Below, in pieces: positions 17,879 through 26,276 of a DNA stretch of 64,000 nt. The position numbers and the translations under genes are program-made. The stretch covers positions 39,424-103,423 of the forward strand of contig JAFMLE010000002.1 of assembly GCA_017852395.1 (NCBI GenBank). The letters are read 5' to 3'. The stretch comes from Flavobacteriaceae bacterium. Lineage in GTDB: Bacteria; Bacteroidota; Bacteroidia; Flavobacteriales; Flavobacteriaceae. The notes under the pieces were generated by a model. It had not been told where the DNA came from. It was given only the letters and a program-made list of their open reading frames with translations, and did not search any database. The first letter of the stretch is position 1; every line of letters starts with the position of its first letter.

Positions 17879-18948
17879 TTTTTTTTTTCTCCATCATAAT
17901 GGAGTGAGGCGAGTTGCATAAAGCAAAGTTCTATGAGTAGGCGTTTGTGGGTGCTGTTTTTATAATTAAGGGAAGTCTCGTTGATAATTTTTAACCCTTC
18001 AATCAGTATTTGGAGGTCAAAGGCTTTGGATTGTTCTAAGTACAGCGTTTTAGTTTGCGCGGCAACTTCTAGTAGTGGAACGGTCTGTGGGTCTTTAGAA
18101 ACTAGAAGTGTGCGGTAGTGATTGCTCAAACCTTCTATAAATTGACCGCCTTCAAATCCCTTGGAAATCACCTGGTCAATCAGCATCAAAATACTGGGGA
18201 TGTCTTGATTAAGAATATGTTCAGTGAACTTAAAATACGTGTCGTAATCAAGAATATTTAGGTTGCTTGCAACTCCAGAAGTAGTAAGATTTTTTTGCGT
18301 AAAACTCACCATGCGATCAAAAATTGAAAGTGCGTCACGCATAGCACCATCTGCTTTTACGGCGATAAGCTGAAGCGCTTCGTCTTCATAAGGAATTTGA
18401 AGATTTGTAGCGATTTTGACCAGAGATTCTTTGATATCTTCTATACTGATCCGCTTAAAATCATAGATCTGGCAACGCGAAAGAATGGTAGGAATTATCT
18501 TGTGTTTTTCTGTCGTTGCGAGAATAAAAATAACATGTTTTGGTGGCTCTTCAAGTGTCTTAAGAAACGCGTTGAATGCCGAGGTAGAAAGCATGTGTAC
18601 TTCGTCTATGATATACACCTTATGGGTACCAACTTGGGGAGGTATACGTACCTGTTCGTTGAGTTGGCGGATGTCATCTACAGAGTTGTTGGAGGCTGCA
18701 TCGAGTTCAAATATATTGAACGCATAATCCCGCTCCTCAGATGCTCCTTGTTGTTGGTTAATGGTTTTTGCTAATATTCTGGCGCATGAAGTTTTGCCTA
18801 CACCACGAGGCCCACAAAATAGCAAAGCTTGGGCCAGTTGATTTTGGTCAACGGCATTTTTTAAAGTTTGTGTAATGGATTGTTGCCCAACAACCTCTTC
18901 AAAGGTTTGTGGACGATAACGTAAGGCAGATACTTGATACGTTTCCAT
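17869..18948 (-). CDS. dnaX: DNA polymerase III gamma/tau subunit, 0-frame (gamma-like) product
   Basis: A 359-residue AAA+ clamp-loader subunit. RYRPQTFEEVVGQ opens it, with Walker A GPRGVGKT (about 46-53), Walker B VYIIDEVHML and SRC-like LSRCQIYDF, then domains II and III. The 0 frame ends GEKKKAI-stop just after domain III, about where a gamma form would end (E. coli gamma is 431 residues). The four-Cys zinc module usual after Walker A is absent. The track starts at TTG; ATG at 18948 gives the standard N-terminus. The frame breaks at an A10 run. Confidence 0.93.
   Translation of the reverse strand: METYQVSALRYRPQTFEEVVGQQSITQTLKNAVDQNQLAQALLFCGPRGVGKTSCARILAKTINQQQGASEERDYAFNIFELDAASNNSVDDIRQLNEQVRIPPQVGTHKVYIIDEVHMLSTSAFNAFLKTLEEPPKHVIFILATTEKHKIIPTILSRCQIYDFKRISIEDIKESLVKIATNLQIPYEDEALQLIAVKADGAMRDALSIFDRMVSFTQKNLTTSGVASNLNILDYDTYFKFTEHILNQDIPSILMLIDQVISKGFEGGQFIEGLSNHYRTLLVSKDPQTVPLLEVAAQTKTLYLEQSKAFDLQILIEGLKIINETSLNYKNSTHKRLLIELCFMQLASLHYDGEKKKAI
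17879..17888 (-). promoter_or_regulatory. A10 slippery run in dnaX (candidate programmed frameshift site)
   Basis: On the minus strand GGAG is followed by ten A and then GGC. The 0-frame codons are GAA AAA AAA AAG GCT ATC TAA, so A AAA AAG sits in the canonical -1 slippery phase. A -1 shift continues with GGC TAT CTA and stays open for 225 codons. Transcriptional slippage adding one A would give the same frame. No strong downstream stem is seen by eye. Confidence 0.65.
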
Positions 18949-18954
18949 GTTTGA

Positions 18955-18962
18955 CAAATATA
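18955..18962 (-). promoter_or_regulatory. -7 element for dnaX
   Basis: TATATTTG on the minus strand fits TAnnTTTG. It ends seven bases before the dnaX ATG, so the mRNA would be almost leaderless. No TTG at -33 is visible. Confidence 0.4.
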
Positions 18963-19027
18963 AAAATAGCTGAGGGTTTCAGGGAGTACCCCCTGCAAAA
19001 ATTAGACGAAAATTATCAACAATAGCG

Positions 19028-19035
19028 TACCTTTG
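19028..19035 (+). promoter_or_regulatory. -7 element for rnpB
   Basis: TACCTTTG fits TAnnTTTG exactly and ends five bases before the first base of the RNase P P1 helix at 19041. This is the expected spacing to a transcription start. The -33 region is weak. Confidence 0.55.
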
Positions 19036-19040
19036 TTACA

Positions 19041-19334
19041 GCAGGCCATCTTATCGCTGTCTCGAATTTCGAGGGGGAGGAAAGTCCGGACACCATAGAG
19101 CAGTATAGCGGGTAACGCCCGTCCTTTCATCTTTGATGGAAGAGGACCAGTGCAACAGAAAGCAAGTACAGTTCGGCTGTAGTGAAATCGGTAAACTCTA
19201 TACGGTGCAACGCCAAGTATATCTGCGCTTGAGGGTAGCTCGTCCGATGCAGAAGGGTAGGCGGTTAGAATTTTTCAGTAATGAAAGATCCAGATAAATG
19301 ATAAGACTCGACAGAATCCGGCTTATCGGCCTGC
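19041..19334 (+). ncRNA. rnpB: RNase P RNA (M1 RNA), class A
   Basis: The catalytic RNA of RNase P, which matures tRNA 5' ends. The universally conserved GAGGAAAGTCCGGAC lies near the 5' end, GGTAAACTC in the middle, and ACAGAATCCGGCTTATCGGCC near the 3' end. GCAGGCC at the 5' end pairs with GGCCTGC at the 3' end to form helix P1, followed by six T as terminator. At about 294 bases it is on the short side for class A. The last 12 bases are antisense to the rsmD C-terminal codons. Confidence 0.95.
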
Positions 19335-19868
19335 TTTTTTCTTAAATAGGCTAAACATGCAACTGCCATATTTTCGTTGTTGATCAAAATAGGGGTGATT
19401 TTCAAAACTATGGTGGGTGTCGTGTTCGACGATTAGCCAACCGTTTTCTGCGATGTTTTTTTGAAAAATTGTTTCAATAAGAGCCTTATAATTTTCTTCA
19501 TCAAATGCATAGGGCGGATCCATAAAAACAAGATCGTATTGGAAGCCGTACTTTTCTATAAAGCTTTCGACGCTCATCCGATGGGTGTCGATAGGCAGTT
19601 GGAGTTGTTTGGCCGTTTGGTCGATAAAGCGGATACAATGGGGGTTTTGATCGACGGCTAGGATTTTTTGCACCCCACGTGAGGCAAACTCATAACTGAT
19701 GCTCCCTGTACCTGCAAAGAGATCAAGTACTTGAATCGATTGAAAATCAAACTCGTGTTGAAGGATATTAAAAAGGGCTTCTTTGGCACGATCTGTAGTG
19801 GGCCTAACCGGCAATTTTTTTGGAGCTACGAGCCTACGTCCCTTATGGATGCCTGATATGATTCGCAT
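19323..19868 (-). CDS. rsmD: 16S rRNA (guanine-966-N2)-methyltransferase
   Basis: A 181-residue Rossmann-fold SAM-dependent methyltransferase. It begins MRIISGIHKGRRL, has RPTTDRAKEALFNIL, the SAM motif VLDLFAGTGSISYEFASRG, and the catalytic LVFMDPPYAF (DPPY, for N2-guanine methylation). The usual length is about 180-200 residues. The start overlaps the DUF3822 stop (TAATG). The C-terminal KKKAGR codons are built from the antisense of the rnpB terminator and P1 strand. Confidence 0.95.
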   Translation of the reverse strand: MRIISGIHKGRRLVAPKKLPVRPTTDRAKEALFNILQHEFDFQSIQVLDLFAGTGSISYEFASRGVQKILAVDQNPHCIRFIDQTAKQLQLPIDTHRMSVESFIEKYGFQYDLVFMDPPYAFDEENYKALIETIFQKNIAENGWLIVEHDTHHSFENHPYFDQQRKYGSCMFSLFKKKAGR

Positions 19869-20620
19869 TAGTGACTACAAAAAAAGGGGGCAGGAGCAGG
19901 GGTAGTATTCTTTTGTTCCTCAACAAACAAATATTGCAAGTTGTTATGAAAATTAGACACCCCATCATAATAGGCATTATAAGAATCGTATTTTCCTAAA
20001 AAATAAAGGTCAAAAGCATCTTGATCTAGCTTTAGCGTTTCGACTACATAAAATAAAAAATATAAAAAAGTATCTACATTGTTTTGGGCGAAACGGTTGT
20101 TGAAAAGCAACTTTGCTCCGTCAAACAAAAACAGGTCAAAAGCACCTTTTTGCAGGTGGACGAATAACTGTTTACTCGTTTGGGTTTTACTATGCGATTG
20201 TACAAGATTGTACAAAAGATTTTGATAATTGATTATATCAATGTTTGCATGCATTTTTTTGAAAAAACTTTTCCATTTCGAAGCAATGGGTGCCACTACT
20301 TTCAATGTCTTGTCTTCCGTATCTAAAACGTTTAGCTCAAAGGCTTCAGCTAAGGTATTGTAATGGGTATAGTAATCTTCTTTTTTCGAATTTTCAAAAA
20401 GCGCTTGCGGAACAAACAAAGCAGGGTGCTCAAAGTGTATGATACTCGGAGGCTGATCTCCAAAATATTTTTTGAATGTCTGCTCTAAAAAACCTTGTGT
20501 GTCAGTGGGAAAATTTTTGAAGGAAATAAATTCGCATTGTTGTGGGGTATAAAAACAAAATCCATCCAAGAAAACCTGGATGGATTTTTGTGGTATAAAT
20601 TGTGATTTAGTTGCCGGCAT
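19868..20620 (-). CDS. DUF3822 family protein
   Basis: A 250-residue cytoplasmic protein of the DUF3822 family, which is confined to Bacteroidota and, as I recall, has an actin-like ATPase fold. No signal peptide or membrane segment is visible. It sits directly before rsmD, a conserved neighbourhood in flavobacteria, with overlapping stop and start. The ORF track opens at 20644, but ATG at 20620 (MPATKSQFIP) is the more likely start; it overlaps the upstream gene by 14 bases. Molecular function is unknown. Confidence 0.75.
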   Translation of the reverse strand: MPATKSQFIPQKSIQVFLDGFCFYTPQQCEFISFKNFPTDTQGFLEQTFKKYFGDQPPSIIHFEHPALFVPQALFENSKKEDYYTHYNTLAEAFELNVLDTEDKTLKVVAPIASKWKSFFKKMHANIDIINYQNLLYNLVQSHSKTQTSKQLFVHLQKGAFDLFLFDGAKLLFNNRFAQNNVDTFLYFLFYVVETLKLDQDAFDLYFLGKYDSYNAYYDGVSNFHNNLQYLFVEEQKNTTPAPAPFFCSH

Positions 20621-21248
20621 CGAAAATCGTGGGCCAGTTACCATTGGTGCTCACCTCAGATAATGAACCTAAAATAATTTCAGGGCCATTGACACCATCT
20701 ACAGAAATGGTTTCGTTTTCTTGCTTCAGCAAATCTTTGTCTTGATCATGCAACACAATATTTTTAGCCACTTTTACTTCAAATACAGGAACTCGGTAAC
20801 CATTTTTGTTGATTACATTGGCCTTGATGCTAAAATCTGCATCGATACCTTCTACAGGTACTTTGTGCAACATTTTATAACTGTCATCTTTAAATAAAGA
20901 ATCCTTAACACTAACAAAGCCAAGGGTATCAATGACAATTACTTCACGAAGCATATCAATACGATAGGTGCGATCATACTCCATATAACTCGAATCTCTT
21001 TTTTCGATAAGAGTAAAAATGCCGGTTTCAATAAAACTCACAAGGCTATCAAAATTGTTGGCATAGAAACCTTTGACATCTTTGTGTGCAATTTGCGCTT
21101 TCCGGATTTCTTTCATTCGATCGATTACCTCAGCGTAGCGCTTATTTTTAGTTTCGTTAAAATTGATAGGACCGTTGATAGAATCGTAGATCTGATAACT
21201 AAAAACGACGCATAAAATCCAAAGAACCGCTTGTATGGCTAATTTCAT
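20607..21248 (-). CDS. membrane-anchored protein of unknown function
   Basis: A 213-residue protein with one N-terminal hydrophobic helix (about residues 3-20, AIQAVLWILCVVFSYQIY) that may anchor it in the inner membrane, followed by a soluble periplasmic-type domain. A helical segment with RYAEVIDRMKEIRKAQIAHKD precedes strand-rich sequence. The pattern faintly recalls pseudopilin-like proteins but lacks a prepilin cleavage site. The track opens at 21302; ATG at 21248 places the hydrophobic segment at the N-terminus. It overlaps the DUF3822 gene and is co-transcribed with it. Confidence 0.7.
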   Translation of the reverse strand: MKLAIQAVLWILCVVFSYQIYDSINGPINFNETKNKRYAEVIDRMKEIRKAQIAHKDVKGFYANNFDSLVSFIETGIFTLIEKRDSSYMEYDRTYRIDMLREVIVIDTLGFVSVKDSLFKDDSYKMLHKVPVEGIDADFSIKANVINKNGYRVPVFEVKVAKNIVLHDQDKDLLKQENETISVDGVNGPEIILGSLSEVSTNGNWPTIFDAGN

Positions 21249-21387
21249 TTTTTTATTGTTTAGAATTTTAGTGAAAAACAATTTCGATCTGAAAAGTATC
21301 ATTTTTCACGACCAAAACAAAACTACAATTTTTTTTTATTCAGAAAAGATTTTCCGTTTCTTTTGTATCATATAAGAATCAGCCGTT

Positions 21388-22812
21388 TTGCTTTCAGAAA
21401 AAATACAGATTGACTTTAGAAATTCCTTTCCTTATCCATTATCTGCTTCTCAAGATGTATGGTTAGAAAAAATGGCTGTTTTTTTGTCAGATACTGCTTC
21501 AAAAACCCTTTTTTTGATGGCGGGCTATGCCGGAACCGGCAAATCTACCATGATTGGGCACTTGGTAAAACGCTTGCAACCCCTGGGATACAAGAGTGTT
21601 TTATTAGCACCCACCGGGCGTGCGGCCAAAGTTTTATCTGTTTTCTCAAAACGTAAGGCGTTTACCATCCACAAGCATATTTATTATACTAAGGCGAACA
21701 AAACAGGAGGAGTTCATTTTCAGCTAAAACCCAACAAATACAAAAACACCCTTTTTATTGTCGATGAAGCCTCAATGATAAGTGATGATCGTCAGAGTAA
21801 TCGGTTGTTTGAAAACGGAAGTGTATTGGACGACCTGATACAGTATGTAAGTGGTGGTGATCAATGTCGGTTGATTTTTATTGGTGACACGGCGCAGCTG
21901 CCGCCGGTTCATCTTGAGGTGAGCCCTGCGATGGATTCGGACCAATTAGAAGGTATATATCAATTGAGCACCTACAGCAGCATACTAACGGATGTTATAC
22001 GGCAAGAAAAGGCTTCAGGAATTTTACACAATGCCACCCGATTGCGACAATTGATTTCGGATCAATTGGGAACAGGGTTTCAATTTGATCTTAAAGGTTT
22101 TGCAGACATCCATCGTATTCAAGACGGCAATGAATTGCTTGAGGCGCTCTCATCGGCGCTTCAAAATGAGGGTATAGATCAAACTGCTTTTTTGGTTCGG
22201 TCAAACAAAAGGGCCAATTTGTACAATCAGAGTATTCGTCAACGGATTTTATTTTTGGAAGCCGAGTTGGCGGTTGGCGACCATTTGATGGTGGTCAAAA
22301 ACAACTATTTTTGGCTCGACGATAATGCAGAGGCGGGTTTTATTGCAAATGGCGATACGATCATCATAGAACGCATTTATGGATACAAAAACCTCTATGG
22401 CTTTGAGTTTGCAGAGGTACAGATCGCCTTGGCCGATTATCCATCCCAAGCTCCTTTTGATACGTTTATTTTATTGGATACACTAAAAAGTGAGACTGCT
22501 GCTTTACCAAACGAAGATACAGATCGTTTATACCACGAAGTGATGAAAGATTATGCCAATATTGCTTCCAAATACAAACGCTTGCTTAAGGTAAAAAACA
22601 ACCCCTATTTTAATGCGTTGCAAGTCAAATATTCTTATGCAATTACGTGTCACAAATCACAAGGTGGACAATGGAATACCGTTTTTGTAGAACAACCCTA
22701 CCTTGCAGAGGGTACAAATGTGGCTTATTATAGGTGGTTGTACACCGCGCTAACACGTGCAAAAGAAAAATTATTTCTTGTCAACTTTAAAGAAGAATTT
22801 TTTAATGACTAA
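21388..22812 (+). CDS. ATP-dependent RecD-like (SF1) DNA helicase
   Basis: A 474-residue superfamily 1 helicase. Walker A is AGYAGTGKST (about residues 48-57), followed by APTGRAAKVL (motif Ia), IVDEASMIS (motif II), FIGDTAQLPPV (motif III), VIRQEKASGI (motif IV) and a UvrD-like C-terminal SYAITCHKSQGGQW...YTALTRAKEKLFL (motifs V and VI). It resembles the short RecD2-like helicases of Bacteroidota that lack RecB and RecC. The start is TTG at 21388; an in-frame TAA lies five codons upstream, and the first ATG would remove conserved sequence. Confidence 0.9.
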   Translation: MLSEKIQIDFRNSFPYPLSASQDVWLEKMAVFLSDTASKTLFLMAGYAGTGKSTMIGHLVKRLQPLGYKSVLLAPTGRAAKVLSVFSKRKAFTIHKHIYYTKANKTGGVHFQLKPNKYKNTLFIVDEASMISDDRQSNRLFENGSVLDDLIQYVSGGDQCRLIFIGDTAQLPPVHLEVSPAMDSDQLEGIYQLSTYSSILTDVIRQEKASGILHNATRLRQLISDQLGTGFQFDLKGFADIHRIQDGNELLEALSSALQNEGIDQTAFLVRSNKRANLYNQSIRQRILFLEAELAVGDHLMVVKNNYFWLDDNAEAGFIANGDTIIIERIYGYKNLYGFEFAEVQIALADYPSQAPFDTFILLDTLKSETAALPNEDTDRLYHEVMKDYANIASKYKRLLKVKNNPYFNALQVKYSYAITCHKSQGGQWNTVFVEQPYLAEGTNVAYYRWLYTALTRAKEKLFLVNFKEEFFND

Positions 22813-22845
22813 AACCTCACTATCTTTCTTCTTCAATACAACGGC

Positions 22846-22938
22846 ATGGACCAAAAAAGCATAGATGCGGTAGCGCTACTTCATAAAGAAAACTGGGTGA
22901 TGGATTTGTCGGTACTTTCATCTTTAAGACGACCCTAA
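22846..22938 (+). CDS. possible 30-residue small ORF upstream of acyltransferase
   Basis: ATG at 22846 opens a 30-codon frame ending TAA at 22936-22938, and the next gene's ATG follows at once. The product, starting MDQKSIDAVALL, has no signal, membrane helix or known motif. It could be a translationally coupled leader peptide or the relic of a longer gene. Coding status is unproven. Confidence 0.3.
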   Translation: MDQKSIDAVALLHKENWVMDLSVLSSLRRP

Positions 22939-23487
22939 ATGCACAGATTGGCGCGCTTTATTTTTTTTAAACTCATGGGGTGGAGGCTGGAAGGCGAATT
23001 TCCAAGATTGGATCAATTTGTTGTAGCTGTAGTACCGCATACCAGTTCTATGGACTTTATCATCGGGGTACTCACTCGAGCTGTATTGAGAGAAGAAATA
23101 AATTTTATTGGAAAAAAAGAATTGTTTAACCCATGGACCGGATGGTTTTTCAAAGCAATGGGAGGTCGTCCTGTTGATCGTTCAGGTAACCGCAACAATG
23201 TCGAAAATATTGCTGCACTTTTTAACGCGCATAAAGTCTTGCGTTTGGCGCTTGCACCAGAGGGTACACGAAAAAAAGTCAACGCTTTGCGAACGGGTTT
23301 TTATCATATTGCTCATAAAGCAGGGGTGCCAATTTTACCTGTTGGTTTTGATTTTAAAAACAGAAGAGTCATATTTTTTCAAACACTCACGCCAAGTGAT
23401 TCTATCGAGCGGGATTTTGAAATTTTAGAAAACCACTTTGATGGTATTCAAGGAAAAATACCCGAAAATTCGTTTAGAAAAAGTTAG
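22939..23487 (+). CDS. lysophospholipid acyltransferase family protein (PlsC-like)
   Basis: A 182-residue acyltransferase of the LPLAT family. The catalytic HX4D motif is HTSSMD (about residues 34-39); GGRPVDRSGN and LAPEGTRKK (the PEGTR phosphate-binding motif) follow. It is shorter than full PlsC (about 240) and resembles the compact 1-acyl-glycerol-3-phosphate acyltransferases of Bacteroidota. It probably transfers acyl groups to a lysophospholipid or ornithine-lipid precursor; the acceptor is not evident. The last four bases overlap convergent yebC. Confidence 0.85.
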   Translation: MHRLARFIFFKLMGWRLEGEFPRLDQFVVAVVPHTSSMDFIIGVLTRAVLREEINFIGKKELFNPWTGWFFKAMGGRPVDRSGNRNNVENIAALFNAHKVLRLALAPEGTRKKVNALRTGFYHIAHKAGVPILPVGFDFKNRRVIFFQTLTPSDSIERDFEILENHFDGIQGKIPENSFRKS

Positions 23488-24200
23488 TTGTTTTCTTCCA
23501 TGTTGTGATACACGTTTTGCACGTCATCATCTTCTTCGATTTTTTCCAATAATTTTTCGATGTCTTCCACCTGTTCGGGGCTGATATTTTTTGAAGTATT
23601 TGGGATGCGATCAAAACCTGAAGAAAGGATTTCGATATTGCGATTTTCGAGTTCTTTTTGAAGGGCTCCAAAATTTTCAAATGGTGCATAGATAATGATC
23701 CCATCATCATCGACAAAAAACTCTTCCAAGCCAAAATCGATCAATTCTAATTCCAATTCTTCTGGATCCAGTCCTTCCGGATTGATTCTAAAATTGCACG
23801 TATGATCAAACATAAACTCTACAGAACCTGCAGTTCCTAGACTGCCATTGCATTTGTTAAAATAGCTTCTGATATTGGCTACGGTTCTGTTGTTGTTGTC
23901 GGTGGCGGTCTCTACCAAAATCGCAATACCATGGGGTGCATACCCTTCAAAAAGTACTTCTTTATAATTTTGTGTGTTTTTGTCCGATGCTTTTTTGATT
24001 GCCCGTTCGATATTTTCTTTGGGCATATTAGCTGCCTTGGCATTTTGGATCACTGCTCTTAAACGAGAATTATTTTGCGGATCGGAACCACCTTCTTTGA
24101 CGGCCATGACAATGTCTTTTCCAATCCGTGTAAAAGTTTTGGCCATGGCTGACCAGCGTTTCATTTTACGTGCTTTTCGAAATTCGAAGGCTCTTCCCAT
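23484..24200 (-). CDS. yebC: YebC/PmpR family protein
   Basis: A 238-residue protein of the YebC/PmpR family, long annotated as transcriptional regulators and in some bacteria linked to translation of proline-rich stretches. The N-terminus MGRAFEFRKARKMKRWSAMAKTF and the segment GGSDPQNNSRLRAVIQNAKAANMPKENIERAIKKA are diagnostic. The C-terminal part is strongly acidic. The track opens upstream; ATG at 24200 is the family start. The gene has its own -7 element. Confidence 0.93.
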   Translation of the reverse strand: MGRAFEFRKARKMKRWSAMAKTFTRIGKDIVMAVKEGGSDPQNNSRLRAVIQNAKAANMPKENIERAIKKASDKNTQNYKEVLFEGYAPHGIAILVETATDNNNRTVANIRSYFNKCNGSLGTAGSVEFMFDHTCNFRINPEGLDPEELELELIDFGLEEFFVDDDGIIIYAPFENFGALQKELENRNIEILSSGFDRIPNTSKNISPEQVEDIEKLLEKIEEDDDVQNVYHNMEENN

Positions 24201-24221
24201 TGCTTGCAATTTTGATCTTGA

Positions 24222-24229
24222 CAAAGATA
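24222..24229 (-). promoter_or_regulatory. -7 element for yebC
   Basis: TATCTTTG on the minus strand matches TAnnTTTG and lies 22 bases upstream of the yebC ATG. No well-spaced -33 TTG is visible. Confidence 0.4.
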
Positions 24230-24297
24230 AGCATTAGGTCAAAATTTTAAAATCCTTTTTATCTGTCAACGAAAGGCGCGACCAGAAGGATTAGGGA

Positions 24298-25128
24298 TTA
24301 TAGGTTTTTGCGTATCAAATCCATTTCGTCTAAAACCTCATTGTAGCTCGTCAACAGATGTGTAGGCAAATTATTTTCTTTTGGAAGCGTGGCCAGGTAT
24401 CTTGTGTTGTTGGTCGTAAAAACTTGTTTAAAAATCCCGGGTTTGTGATGCCTCCGTGTTACGATTTGACGGATAAAATCATAATGCGATATCAAATCTG
24501 TACTGCCAAGATGGAAAATTCCTGTCCGTTTTTGATTGATGATAAAATGGATTTGTTGGGTCAATTTTTGAATGCCATTGACATTGATAATCGTATTTGG
24601 AAAAACTTCAATAGGTTGGTGTTGTTGTACCGCTTTATCAATCTGAACGGTTCGTGGCGCATGTTGCCCAAAAATCATGGGCAGTCGGGCGATGACATAT
24701 TTGGCCGGTGGCAGCCGGAGTAAGCGACTTTCTATTTTTATTTTAAAACGCCCATAGATACTCTCAGAATAGGTTTTGTCGTATTCATAAGAAGGAAAAT
24801 GATGAAAGGCATCAAAAACATTGGCGGAAGACAAAAAAAACAACCTACAATTGGCATTCTTGATATACGATACCAAAAAATCGTGGAGCTCAATTTGTAG
24901 GTCAAAATCACCACGCAATGCCGAAATAATCAGGTGGGGACGTACTTCTTTCAAAATGGGCTTTAAACCCTCTTCTGCTGCGTTAAAATTATAAAACTGA
25001 TGGTTGTTTCCATACCCTTTGTGAGAACAAAACGTAGCGTAGGTATTATAATAGGGGCAAAGTTCTCGGTAAAGTGCCTGACCAATAAAACCGCTCCCTC
25101 CAAGTATGAGTATGCGTTTTGTGGTCAT
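24298..25128 (-). CDS. NAD(P)-binding sugar-nucleotide reductase-like protein (RmlD/SDR family)
   Basis: A 276-residue extended short-chain dehydrogenase. The N-terminal RILILGGSGFIGQALYREL is the nucleotide-binding GxxGxxG motif; SSANVFDAF and a Tyr-x3-Lys-like stretch further on (YSESIYGRFKIKIE) fit the RmlD-like fold. It is related to dTDP-4-dehydrorhamnose reductase, but no other rhamnose genes lie nearby, so the substrate is unknown. It starts three bases after gcvT, ATG at 25128 being preferred over the adjoining GTG. Confidence 0.78.
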   Translation of the reverse strand: MTTKRILILGGSGFIGQALYRELCPYYNTYATFCSHKGYGNNHQFYNFNAAEEGLKPILKEVRPHLIISALRGDFDLQIELHDFLVSYIKNANCRLFFLSSANVFDAFHHFPSYEYDKTYSESIYGRFKIKIESRLLRLPPAKYVIARLPMIFGQHAPRTVQIDKAVQQHQPIEVFPNTIINVNGIQKLTQQIHFIINQKRTGIFHLGSTDLISHYDFIRQIVTRRHHKPGIFKQVFTTNNTRYLATLPKENNLPTHLLTSYNEVLDEMDLIRKNL

Positions 25129-25131
25129 CAC

Positions 25132-26217
25132 TTATGATTTATAAAAGGGCAATTTGACGATTGTTGCAGAAATAATTTTGTCGCGAATCAATATTCCAAT
25201 TTCGGTCCCCACAGTGGCATTTGCAGTAGTAACGTATCCCAAACCAATCCCTTTGTCCAGGCTTGGAGATTGGGTACCCGAAGTTACAGTTCCGATAGAT
25301 TGACCTTCCGGGGTTGTAATGGTATATCTCCCACGCGGAATCCCTCTTCCTGTCATTTCGAAAGCAACCAATTGTGTAGCAGTACCAGAATTTTTTTGTT
25401 GTGTTAAGATCGCTTGGTCGATGCCCAAAAATGCGGGTTTTGTAACCCATCCTAGGCCGGCAGCTATGGGAGATGTTTGGTCATCAATTTCATTGCCGTA
25501 CAAACAATACCCCATTTCTAATCGAAGCGTATCTCGTGCAGCTAAGCCGATTGGTGCGATGCCAAAATCATCCCCAGCTTCTATAACAGCATCCCAAATT
25601 TGGTTTGCTTCCTCGTTGGGAAAATAAATTTCGATTCCTCCAGAACCGGTATAACCCGTAGTGGCAACAATCACACCTTCTACGCCTGCAAAACTGCCCT
25701 TTTGATGGGCGTAGAATGGGAGGGCTTTCAGATCTATTGTGGTAAGTTTTTGCATGGCATCTAAGGCTTTTGGTCCTTGGATGGCTAATAATGACAATGC
25801 ATCAGATTGATTTTCTAATTGCGCATCGAAGGCTTGATTTTGTTGGCTGATCCAAGCCCAATCTTTTTCAATATTGGCGGCATTTACAACCAATAAAAAC
25901 ACCTGCTCTTCAATTTTATAAACAATCAAGTCATCAACAACACCACCCTTTCCATTGGGCAGGTAGTTGTACTGCGCCTTGCCAACCGTAAGTTTGCTAA
26001 TATCGTTGCTGCAGATGTGTTGTAAAAGCGCTTCCGCCTGTGGGCCACGCACAAAAAATTCTCCCATATGCGATACGTCAAAAACGCCCACAGCATTGCG
26101 AACAGTTAGGTGTTCTTGTTTGACACCCAAGTACTGTACGGGCATTTCATAGCCAGCAAAAGGAACCATTTTGGCACCTGCTTCTATATGGCGTTGGTAG
26201 AGAGCGGTTTTTTTCAT
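25132..26217 (-). CDS. gcvT: aminomethyltransferase (glycine cleavage T protein)
   Basis: A 361-residue folate-dependent enzyme that takes the aminomethyl group from lipoylated GcvH and forms methylene-tetrahydrofolate plus ammonia. Family segments are [76 protein letters not shown] and [18 protein letters not shown]. The track opens six codons earlier at a Lys/Arg-rich stretch; ATG at 26217 ([10 protein letters not shown]) fits the family better. The genes gcvH and gcvP are not in the window. Confidence 0.95.
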   Translation of the reverse strand: MKKTALYQRHIEAGAKMVPFAGYEMPVQYLGVKQEHLTVRNAVGVFDVSHMGEFFVRGPQAEALLQHICSNDISKLTVGKAQYNYLPNGKGGVVDDLIVYKIEEQVFLLVVNAANIEKDWAWISQQNQAFDAQLENQSDALSLLAIQGPKALDAMQKLTTIDLKALPFYAHQKGSFAGVEGVIVATTGYTGSGGIEIYFPNEEANQIWDAVIEAGDDFGIAPIGLAARDTLRLEMGYCLYGNEIDDQTSPIAAGLGWVTKPAFLGIDQAILTQQKNSGTATQLVAFEMTGRGIPRGRYTITTPEGQSIGTVTSGTQSPSLDKGIGLGYVTTANATVGTEIGILIRDKIISATIVKLPFYKS

Positions 26218-26276
26218 CCTTTTTCTTTTTTTCAAAAGTATTACATTTAAAAGGTTTTAAACATTAAAAACACAAA

